Positions 58,004 to 64,000 of a stretch of 64,000 nucleotides of DNA are shown here, piece by piece; positions within the stretch are counted from its first letter, which is position 1; each line of letters starts with the position of its first letter. The position numbers were made by a program, and so were the translations under genes. Under the pieces are notes generated by a model that searched no databases, was not told the DNA's origin, and worked only from the letters and a program-made list of their open reading frames with translations. Origin of the DNA: Fictibacillus phosphorivorans (GTDB taxonomy: Bacteria; Bacillota; Bacilli; Bacillales; Fictibacillaceae); the NCBI RefSeq assembly GCF_001619875.1, contig NZ_LRFC01000039.1, forward strand, positions 1-64,000. Direction: 5' to 3'.

Positions 58004-58890
58004 GCTATAGGTTTCCCATTTTCTTTTCCGTCTTCTGGTTCAACATGAATTTGTATACTTTCAACATTATAGGCCTCTTTAATGGTATCTTCTATTTTCT
58101 CTGTAATTTCGTGGCTTTCTACAACGTTTAAAGAAGGGTCAACTTTTATCGTAACATCAATGATCGCTCGATTACCGTGTTTGCGTGCTTTTAGATCACC
58201 AACATTCTCAACGCCTTCTACATCAAGAATTTTGTGCTCCATTTCTTTTCCTTCTTCATAATCAAAACCGTCAGAGAGGTTATGAGACGTTTCGGAAAAA
58301 ATTTCCCAACCCGTCTTAATTATAATAATCCCCACTAACACCGCAGCTGCTGGATCTAGCCATGGTAATCCGATTTGCGCCCCAAATATTCCAACAGCTG
58401 CTCCAATACTTACAAAAGCATCGGAACGGTTATCTAATGCTGCTGCTTTTAACCCTTGGCTATTTGTTTCTTTCGCAACTTTAATGTTATAAAAATAGAC
58501 AATAAGCATAACCGCTGCACCGAATAAGGCAATGATTGCTGCTATTAAAGAAGGCTCGGTTTCTACTCCTTGAAACATTTTTTTAATAGATGAGATCAGT
58601 ACTTCTATTCCGATAACCACCATGATGAAAGAAGCTACCATAGAAGCAATCGTTTCCGCGCGCAGATGACCATAAGGATGATCTTCATCTGCTGGTTTTT
58701 TTGAAATTTTAAGACCAATCAATACTGCTATGGAAGCAATAATATCTGTCGCATTATTCAATCCGTCAGCTACTAAGGCATCAGATTGGTATATGAAGCC
58801 TGACACCAGTTTAACGATAGAAAGAAAAATATATGCTCCTAAACTAATATAAACACCGCGTTCCACTCTTTTTTGCTGATCAGATTGCAT
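58000..58890 (-). CDS. Cation diffusion facilitator (MneP/MneS type)
   Basis: A 296-residue exporter with six membrane segments and a C-terminal cytoplasmic dimerisation domain (from about 205). Metal residues sit in DGLNNATD and DNRSDA, with DEDHPYGH between. The Asn-Asn variant in the first motif is common in Mn2+ exporters of Bacillus (MneP, MneS). Mn2+ is inferred as the substrate. Convergent with the VOC gene. Confidence 0.87.
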   Translation of the reverse strand: MQSDQQKRVERGVYISLGAYIFLSIVKLVSGFIYQSDALVADGLNNATDIIASIAVLIGLKISKKPADEDHPYGHLRAETIASMVASFIMVVIGIEVLISSIKKMFQGVETEPSLIAAIIALFGAAVMLIVYFYNIKVAKETNSQGLKAAALDNRSDAFVSIGAAVGIFGAQIGLPWLDPAAAVLVGIIIIKTGWEIFSETSHNLSDGFDYEEGKEMEHKILDVEGVENVGDLKARKHGNRAIIDVTIKVDPSLNVVESHEITEKIEDTIKEAYNVESIQIHVEPEDGKENGKPIA

Positions 58891-58981
58891 TCTCTATTCT
58901 CCTTCGTTCAATGATACCTTTTACATCATAAAGAATGGTTTCCGGGTGGGTCTAGAGCAATCTTTTTCCCTATAGGAAACA

Positions 58982-59728
58982 TTAATGCTCGTATATCATT
59001 TTCCTAGTCATTCCGCCATCAATTGTAATGTTCTCCCCTGTGATAAAATTATTATCACTTTGAGCAAGGAATAAACAAGCTCTCGAAATATCAGATGGAA
59101 CTCCTACTCTTTTAGATAGATGCTGATCATGATCAATTTCTCTAAGCTCTTTATAATCACCTGTATGGATCCAGCCAGGGCTTATACTGTTAACAGTAAT
59201 AAAATCGTCCGTGAATGAAGCTGCAAGAGCATGTGTAAGTGCCACAATCCCCCCTTTTGTTGCAGCATAAGCTTCAGAATTCGGCTCAGACATCGAAGCT
59301 CTGGTCGATGCCATATTAATGATAGATCCGCCCCCAGTTTGAGACATATATTTACCAGTTTCTCTAGAAAACAAGAAGACGCTTCTTAAATTCGTGTTTA
59401 TGATCTCATCCCATTCTTCAACAGTTAATTCATAGGGTGATTTCCATTTAGAAAGGCCTGCATTATTAATCAAACAATTAATTTTACCTAGTTTATCATG
59501 TGTTTTTGTCACAGCTTTTATGATATCTTTAGGATCTTTTACGTCGCAGGTTATACCGATTGCCTTTTGTTGTATGTTACGGACTTCTGCTAAAGTCGAC
59601 TCTAGTTCATTTTCATTGTAGTCAACCAATGATGGAATCCACCCTGCTTTTGCAAAATCAATTGCTATTTGTTTTCCAATTCCGTTGGCAGCGCCAGTTA
59701 CGATTACAATTTTATCTTCATTACTCAT
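58982..59728 (-). CDS. Short-chain dehydrogenase/reductase
   Basis: A 248-residue SDR. Cofactor loop TGAANGIG, NNAG, and catalytic Ser with YAATK are intact, with the C-terminal DGG. The substrate is unknown. ATG 59728 has GGAGGTTTTAAAC in front. A weak hairpin (TTTCC/GGGAAA) follows the stop. Confidence 0.87.
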   Translation of the reverse strand: MSNEDKIVIVTGAANGIGKQIAIDFAKAGWIPSLVDYNENELESTLAEVRNIQQKAIGITCDVKDPKDIIKAVTKTHDKLGKINCLINNAGLSKWKSPYELTVEEWDEIINTNLRSVFLFSRETGKYMSQTGGGSIINMASTRASMSEPNSEAYAATKGGIVALTHALAASFTDDFITVNSISPGWIHTGDYKELREIDHDQHLSKRVGVPSDISRACLFLAQSDNNFITGENITIDGGMTRKMIYEH

Positions 59729-59805
59729 GTTTAAAACCTCCATCATTCAATATGTATTTCTATATTTATTCCCTAACTTTGTTCACTCTCAAAACTTAAA
59801 ATTAG

Positions 59806-59842
59806 AAGAAAAAAGAAAACTGCCGACAATGTCGACAGCTTA
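59806..59842 (-). terminator. Terminator of the CotD-like gene
   Basis: CTGCCGAC/GTCGACAG imperfect hairpin followed on the minus strand by TTTTCTTTTTTC. Confidence 0.75.
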
Positions 59843-59846
59843 AACA

Positions 59847-60299
59847 TTACTTCTTGCGCCATGGACCACATGGCGGAGGGCATGGTGGCGGACAAGGACA
59901 CGGGGGTAGCATAGGTTGAGTTGTTCCCAAAATATTTTGCTGCGTTGCTTGGTTTAGGACGTTTGTATTTTGTGGAAAATAATGGACATATTTATAGTTC
60001 ATCTGATTTACTTGTGTTGTTTGAGTTGGATGGATCATCGGAACATATACATCCTGCTGATTATATTGAACTTGTTGATTAGTAGGACTATATTGCGCAG
60101 GCAAAACTTGTGGAGGATAATATTGAGATGGTAGAGCTTGTGGATAACCATAGCCACCCATCTGCGGCTGAGACATAGCTCCCATAACTGGACCCATCTG
60201 TCCCATGGCACCCATAGTTGGTCCCATTCCCATTGCACCAGCTGCAGGCATACCCATTCCCTTTTTAGCAAAAATACCAGGGCGTTTAAATAAACCCAA
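59847..60299 (-). CDS. cotD: CotD-like spore coat protein
   Basis: A 150-residue low-complexity protein. Residues 14-50 are Gly/Met-rich, the middle is Gln/Tyr/Pro-rich, and the core IHPTQTTQVNQMNYKYVHYF is the CotD signature. The end is Pro/Cys-rich (PPCPCPPPC). The start is TTG 60299 with AAAGGAG. The upstream region has a perfect sigma-K type promoter, so late mother-cell expression is expected. The gene symbol is by family. Confidence 0.85.
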   Translation of the reverse strand: MGLFKRPGIFAKKGMGMPAAGAMGMGPTMGAMGQMGPVMGAMSQPQMGGYGYPQALPSQYYPPQVLPAQYSPTNQQVQYNQQDVYVPMIHPTQTTQVNQMNYKYVHYFPQNTNVLNQATQQNILGTTQPMLPPCPCPPPCPPPCGPWRKK

Positions 60300-60341
60300 A
60301 AAAGTGTTCTCCTTTCAAAAACCATAAATCATATTTCTCTA

Positions 60342-60368
60342 TATTTTATGTAGGACGACTTAAAAAGT
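60342..60368 (-). promoter_or_regulatory. Sigma-K promoter of the CotD-like gene
   Basis: Minus strand AC (60367-60368), 16-bp spacer, CATAAAATA (60342-60350), fitting AC-N16/17-CATANNNTA exactly. A palindrome GGACGA/TCGTCC (60353-60374) overlaps the -35 region and might bind a regulator such as GerE. Confidence 0.68.
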
Positions 60369-60481
60369 TCGTCCAATTTTGAATAAAGGTGCAAATTTCG
60401 GATATGAAGACGGGTTACCACTTATACTGAGTGGGGTATATAGACAACGAATCCTCACAAGACCAGCTATAGAGGGGTTAA

Positions 60482-60520
60482 AAAAACTAAAAAACTTCTT
60501 ATCTAGTAGATAAGAAGTCT
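60482..60520 (-). terminator. Terminator of tRNA-Val
   Basis: ACTTCTTATC/GATAAGAAGT hairpin followed by TTTTTTAGTTTTTTT on the minus strand. Confidence 0.85.
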
Positions 60521-60537
60521 CGTATGTATGTTTGTAG

Positions 60538-60612
60538 TGGTGACCTGTGAGGGACTTGAACCCCCGACCCCTTCCCTGTCAAGGAAGTGCTCTCCCACTG
60601 AGCTAACAGGTC
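60538..60612 (-). tRNA. trnV: tRNA-Val (GAC anticodon)
   Basis: Acceptor arms GACCTGT/ACAGGTC, D-arm with TAGCTCAGTGGGAGAGC, anticodon stem CTTCC/GGAAG around loop TTGACAG (anticodon GAC, codon GUC), T-arm GGGGGTTCAAGTCCCTC, discriminator A and an encoded CCA. All arms close. Single gene with its own promoter and terminator. Confidence 0.96.
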
Positions 60613-60648
60613 TTAAATGTTTTCTAGCAATCGTTTATGATATTTTAA

Positions 60649-60677
60649 AATATACGACACCCTTATTTCTCTGTCAA
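60649..60677 (-). promoter_or_regulatory. Sigma-A promoter of tRNA-Val
   Basis: Minus strand TTGACA (60672-60677), 17-bp spacer, TATATT (60649-60654), about 30 bp before the mature 5' end. Confidence 0.75.
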
Positions 60678-60713
60678 TCATTTTTTAAATAGATTATGTT
60701 CCCTGCTTATGAT

Positions 60714-60845
60714 TTATAAGCCTTAAAATTAATTTATTGGCCTTTATGAAAGAGTTATAGGCCCTCCAAATTAGATTATAGGCCCATATGAAGTTTTATC
60801 GGCCCTAAAAAAAGATTTATAGGCCTTTAATTCTTTTTATAGGCC
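60714..60845 (+). repeat. Seven-copy phased array of TTATAGGCC
   Basis: Cores begin at 60714 (TTATAAGCC), 60734 (TTATTGGCC), 60755, 60776, 60796 (TTATCGGCC), 60817 and 60837 (the others TTATAGGCC). Spacing is 20, 21, 21, 20, 21, 20 bp; the 11-12 bp between cores are AT-rich and not conserved. It lies between the tRNA promoter and the PgpA terminator, in a 300-bp stretch without a gene. Confidence 0.88.
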
Positions 60846-60870
60846 GTTCGACAGCTGCTGCTCTTTCCGC

Positions 60871-60900
60871 ACTAAAAGCCTCCACTAATCGGAGGCTTCT
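60871..60900 (-). terminator. Terminator of the PgpA-like gene
   Basis: AAGCCTCC/GGAGGCTT hairpin followed by TTAGTG on the minus strand; a weak T run. Confidence 0.6.
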
Positions 60901-60912
60901 TCCTATAATCTA

Positions 60913-61470
60913 TTATCCAATCTTCTCTTCATTCTCATGCTGTGCGATTTCTTCAGCTGTTAAACGCTCTTGTTTATCCCGAAGTCTGTGTGCTAACCGG
61001 CTTGAAGCATTTGCTGCAATACTTGCAACTAGATCGTCTAAGAAAGTGTGCACTTTTCCATTTGCTATTTTCGTATCAAGCTTTTGAATAATTCCCATCT
61101 TAAATTTATCCAGATGTCCAAATGTTGTAACAGCTATGCTTCCGTAACCAAATACAGCACCTAACGCAATGGTTTCATCTACGCCGAACAATCCTTCGTC
61201 CTGTTCCACAATGCTCTGCAAAGGTTCGGAAAGCTTTTTTTGTTCAGCCAACATATCAAGCTCTACACCTACTAAAATGGCATGCTGGATCTCCCGTTTC
61301 ATTAGAACGGCATCTACGCTTTCAATACACTCTTCTTTAGTAAGACCTGGTGAAAACGGAATCTGCATTTCGTAAACAATGTCTGCGATCTCTGGTATGG
61401 TGACGCCTCTTTCATTCAGCAGTCTTCTTGCAGCTGCTTCAACTTCACGACTGTGCACTCTATTTTTCAA
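60913..61470 (-). CDS. PgpA-like phosphatidylglycerophosphatase (YutG type)
   Basis: A 185-residue protein of the phosphatidylglycerophosphatase A family. The motif DKFKMGIIQKLDT and the FLDDLVAS acidic stretch are typical; the N-terminus is an extra helical region. Possibly removes phosphate from phosphatidylglycerophosphate. Close to B. subtilis YutG. The start is TTG 61470 with GAGGTGAAG. Confidence 0.82.
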   Translation of the reverse strand: MKNRVHSREVEAAARRLLNERGVTIPEIADIVYEMQIPFSPGLTKEECIESVDAVLMKREIQHAILVGVELDMLAEQKKLSEPLQSIVEQDEGLFGVDETIALGAVFGYGSIAVTTFGHLDKFKMGIIQKLDTKIANGKVHTFLDDLVASIAANASSRLAHRLRDKQERLTAEEIAQHENEEKIG

Positions 61471-61565
61471 CAGACTTCACCTCATTTTTTATGTTCACTG
61501 TATGGGCTGTTATTCGTATTGATTCTTTCATTATATCATTATGTGTTACAATTATACGAGTTGAA

Positions 61566-61581
61566 TGAAAACGCTTATAAT
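61566..61581 (+). promoter_or_regulatory. Cre-like site over a TATAAT box upstream of yjcH
   Basis: TGAAAACGCTTATA fits the cre consensus in 13 of 14 positions and overlaps TATAAT at 61576-61581. No good -35 is seen, so the promoter call is weak. Confidence 0.4.
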
Positions 61582-61613
61582 ACATGATTACTGTCAGTAA
61601 AGGGGTTCTAATT

Positions 61614-62345
61614 ATGGCCATACTTAAGGGTTCTATTACAGATGATAAAATTTATAGCAATTACTTAGATGAAGAGATTGACTTGTTGATTTATCTTCCT
61701 TCAAGGTTTACTCCGCTTGTTAAATATCCTATTCTCATAGCACAAGATGGTAGAGATTACTTCCAACTAGGAAAGCTGGCAAAGACCGCTGATAGACTGA
61801 TGGAAGAAGATCAAATGCAAAGCTGCATTATTGTAGGTGTTAATCATAAAGGGATAACAGACCGAAAAGCTAAATACGATCCTGCAGGTGAGAAACACGA
61901 AAACTATATACGATTTATGGCATTTGAACTAACACCTTACTTGAATGAAAAGTTCAACACACTTCAATTAGGTGCTGGCATGGGCTTAATTGGTGATTCA
62001 TTAGGCGGATATGTGGCATTTAAATTAAGCCTTTTGTATCCAAACACGTTTGGCAAAGTTATCTTGCAATCCCCTTATGTGCCTGAAAGCCTCATAGAGA
62101 CGGTTGAGGCGATCGAACAGATGCAAACCTTAACCATCTACCATTCGATTGGAGACGAAGAAGATCAATTTACAAACCCAGAAGGCATCACGCGTGACTT
62201 TTTAACTCCAAATAGGAAGATAAAAAACTTGTTGGATCAATTGGCTCTGGATTATGAATACACAGAGTTTCAAGGAAATCACCTTTGGGTAAACTGGCAA
62301 AAAGATTTAGTTCCTGCGTTAATGTTTCTTTACAACAATCACTAA
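61614..62345 (+). CDS. yjcH: Alpha/beta hydrolase esterase, YjcH type
   Basis: A 243-residue esterase-like protein. Nucleophile Ser in GDSLGG near residue 125, downstream Asp region at GDEED, and His in GNHLWVNW. No signal peptide. It resembles the Fes/esterase D group; substrate unknown. First of yjcH-yjcG-yjcF, in the B. subtilis order. ATG 61614 follows AAAGGGG. Confidence 0.85.
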   Translation: MAILKGSITDDKIYSNYLDEEIDLLIYLPSRFTPLVKYPILIAQDGRDYFQLGKLAKTADRLMEEDQMQSCIIVGVNHKGITDRKAKYDPAGEKHENYIRFMAFELTPYLNEKFNTLQLGAGMGLIGDSLGGYVAFKLSLLYPNTFGKVILQSPYVPESLIETVEAIEQMQTLTIYHSIGDEEDQFTNPEGITRDFLTPNRKIKNLLDQLALDYEYTEFQGNHLWVNWQKDLVPALMFLYNNH

Positions 62346-62404
62346 CTGTGGGAAATAAATAGAATATTTGGTATACTAGTTCAAAAGATGAGGGAGGAAG
62401 AATT

Positions 62405-62920
62405 ATGAAATATGGTATTGCTATTTTTCCATCAAAAAATCTACAAGATAAAGTGAATTCCTACCGAAAACGGTATGACCCGCATTATGCCCTTATCGCG
62501 CCTCATATAACGCTTAAGGAGCCTTATGAAGCAACTGAAGAAGAACTTCAAGAACAAATCTCATATATTTCTTCTGTCGCAAAAAGCATGGATCCTTTTA
62601 CAATTTCAATCAATAAAGTTGGTTCATTTCATCCTGTTAACAATGCCATTTACTTAAAAATCAGCGAAGGTACTGAAATTAAGGCCCTGCATGATCAGCT
62701 CTATTCGGGTCCACTCGAACATCAGCAACCTTACAATTTCGTACCTCATCTGACATTGGGGCAAAAACTTTCAGATGAAGAACATTCTGATGTATTAGAA
62801 CGTCTGCGCATGATTGATATTGTACATGAAGAAAAAATTGATCGTTTTCAATTGCTGTACCAACTGGATAACGGCTCTTGGACAGTATATGAAACATTTC
62901 GACTTGGAAAAGGAGTTTAA
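62405..62920 (+). CDS. yjcG: 2H phosphoesterase family protein YjcG
   Basis: A 171-residue 2'-5' RNA ligase-like protein. Two HxT motifs, HITL near 38 and HLTL near 115, form the 2H active site. Might act on 2',3'-cyclic or 2'-5' linked RNA ends; unproven. GAGGGAGG precedes ATG 62405. yjcF follows after 5 bp. Confidence 0.9.
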   Translation: MKYGIAIFPSKNLQDKVNSYRKRYDPHYALIAPHITLKEPYEATEEELQEQISYISSVAKSMDPFTISINKVGSFHPVNNAIYLKISEGTEIKALHDQLYSGPLEHQQPYNFVPHLTLGQKLSDEEHSDVLERLRMIDIVHEEKIDRFQLLYQLDNGSWTVYETFRLGKGV

Positions 62921-62925
62921 ACAGA

Positions 62926-63363
62926 TTGATTAAGACATTTACAACGAACGAACATGGCTTTCAAGATGCTCTGGCTGTTAGAAGAGATGTATTTGTTCGT
63001 GAACAGCAAATTGATGAAAGTGAAGAAATTGATGGAAATGAAGATGCATCTCTTCACTTTGTTCTTTACGATAACGGTATTCCCGTAGCAGCAGCCAGGC
63101 TTCGTGAAGTAAATGGTGAAGGAAAAGTGGAACGAGTTTGCGTCCTTTCTTCCTATCGTAAAAAAGGTTTAGGAGAAAAATTGATGAAGGCAATGGAAGA
63201 AACTGCTCTCAAACGATCTTTTTCCAGCACTATATTATATGCACAAACTCAAGCGGAAGACTTTTATAAAAAACTCGGGTATAACACCACTTCTAAAGAA
63301 CCTTTTTTAGATGCCAACATACCTCATGTCGCAATGAAAAAAGTATTGAAGCCGTCAACGTGA
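62926..63363 (+). CDS. yjcF: GNAT N-acetyltransferase YjcF
   Basis: A 145-residue GNAT protein. The acetyl-CoA loop is VCVLSSYRKKGLGEKLM (R/Q-x-x-G-x-G/A form) near 70-85. Substrate unknown. The start is TTG 62926, with GGAG 10 nt upstream in the yjcG end. Last of the yjcHGF operon. Confidence 0.88.
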   Translation: MIKTFTTNEHGFQDALAVRRDVFVREQQIDESEEIDGNEDASLHFVLYDNGIPVAAARLREVNGEGKVERVCVLSSYRKKGLGEKLMKAMEETALKRSFSSTILYAQTQAEDFYKKLGYNTTSKEPFLDANIPHVAMKKVLKPST

Positions 63364-63382
63364 CGAATTCAATACTTTTTCG
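63336..63382 (+). terminator. Terminator of yjcHGF
   Basis: AAAAAGTATTGAA/TTCAATACTTTTT stem with an inner GTCA/TGAC pair, followed by CGTTTA; overlaps the yjcF stop. Confidence 0.8.
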
Positions 63383-63447
63383 TTTATAAAAAACTATTCT
63401 CGTCAAAACTGTACAGTAATACGTATTTTATGAGGAGACAATGGTTG

Positions 63448-64000
63448 ATGGACATTCATGTTGGACAATTAACGACCGAATTAGTCGTAGGCTTTGTTGC
63501 ACTTTTTTTACTCACGAAAATTCTTGGTAAAACGCAAATCTCTCAAATTACACCTTTCGATTTCATTTCATCTATCTTTTTAGGTGAATTAGTAGGCAAT
63601 GCCATGTATGATGACGAAACTTCAATTTTTGTTATCCTATATGCTATTTTGATTTGGGGAACAATGATTTACGTAGTTGAAATCATCTCACAAAAATTTA
63701 AAGGTACTCGCAAATTTCTTGAGGGAGCACCTACAATAGTTATTCGGAAGGGCATCATTGATCGATACATGCTAAAAAAAAGCAAGCTCGATATTAACCA
63801 GCTACAAAACCTTGTACGACAAAAAGGCTACTTTGGTTTAAGAGAAGTTGAATATGCCATTTTAGAATCAAATGGGTCACTTAGTATCCTGCCAAAATAT
63901 CAATATGGTCCTCCAAACAGACAAGATCTGAACTTGCATAGCCAGCAGCAGCCAGAATTGCCTGTAACATTGATCTTAGATGGCGAACTTAATCACGATA
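63448..64000 (+). CDS. DUF421 membrane protein (YetF type), partial
   Basis: The first 184 residues only; the gene runs off the window. Three hydrophobic segments (near 8-22, 33-52 and 57-75) precede a soluble domain with RKFLEGAPTIVIRKG and NQLQNLVRQKGYF, the DUF421 signature. Relatives are linked to spores in some Bacillus. ATG 63448 has GAGGAG 10 nt upstream; TTG 63445 is equally possible. Confidence 0.85.
   Translation, partial: MDIHVGQLTTELVVGFVALFLLTKILGKTQISQITPFDFISSIFLGELVGNAMYDDETSIFVILYAILIWGTMIYVVEIISQKFKGTRKFLEGAPTIVIRKGIIDRYMLKKSKLDINQLQNLVRQKGYFGLREVEYAILESNGSLSILPKYQYGPPNRQDLNLHSQQQPELPVTLILDGELNHD

Noticed and set aside
60714-60845. CRISPR array
   Set aside because: The conserved core is only about 9 bp and the period 20-21 bp, well below CRISPR repeat and spacer lengths; no cas gene is nearby.

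Overview
The window is chromosomal DNA from a low-GC, endospore-forming member of the Bacillaceae. Gene order follows the Bacillus subtilis blocks ylbL-ylbA, ctaG-ctaA, pycA-ftsW-ylaN-ylaF, suhB-yktB-speA-SR1, pdhD-pdhA, def, rpoY-rnjA-ktrC and ykuU/ykuS/dapL/dapH/ccpC, mostly inverted relative to that chromosome. Spore genes (ylbJ, ylaJ, ylbD, a CotD-type coat protein, a CsfG-like RNA), Shine-Dalgarno sites close to AAAGGAGG and many TTG or GTG starts fit this. A genus such as Fictibacillus is possible but is an inference. No insertion sequence, prophage, integrase, rRNA or CRISPR array is visible. Most of the window is core genome.

Layout. 1-11.4 kb: ylb genes (SepM-like protease, patatin-like protein, sporulation membrane protein, CoaD, RsmD, RicF/YlbF, YlbG, coat protein YlbD, CAP protein, CBS protein). 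A sporulation small RNA with a sigma-F/sigma-G promoter lies between rsmD and a small conserved gene. 11.4-18.7 kb: a complete caa3 cytochrome oxidase locus (ctaG, ctaF, ctaE, ctaD, ctaC, ctaB and divergent ctaA). 19-24 kb: pyruvate carboxylase, FtsW and YlaN. 24-32.5 kb: yla genes, PhoH-type ATPase, TypA, SuhB and YktB. 32.6-36.4 kb: a nitronate monooxygenase-like flavoenzyme, arginine decarboxylase and the dual-function RNA SR1 with its peptide SR1P, missed by ordinary ORF calling. 36.9-47.9 kb: BCCT osmolyte transporter, pyruvate dehydrogenase operon pdhA-B-C-D, deformylase, CstA and an EamA exporter. 48-55.9 kb: RpoY and RNase J1, KtrC, peroxiredoxin YkuU, ChaB, a CNNM/CBS protein, YkuS, and the lysine/diaminopimelate genes dapH and dapL. 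55.9-64 kb: CcpC, a TSUP transporter with a VOC protein, a CDF metal exporter, an SDR enzyme, a CotD-like coat protein, tRNA-Val(GAC), a PgpA-like phosphatase, yjcH-yjcG-yjcF and the start of a DUF421 membrane protein.

How it works together. Carbon control recurs. SR1 has a sigma-A promoter with two CcpN-type operators and a cre site at the start point; cstA has a sigma-A promoter overlapped by a cre site; CcpC is encoded here. PycA, the PDH complex, the caa3 oxidase and the ResD-like motifs between ctaA and ctaB form a central-carbon and respiration neighbourhood.

The least expected signal is in the intergenic DNA. At least four, perhaps five, places carry short degenerate tandem arrays. 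Each repeats a core of about 9 bp, close to TTATWRRYC, every 20 or 21 bp with unconserved DNA between. A separate dispersed repeat of about 140 bp occurs three times.
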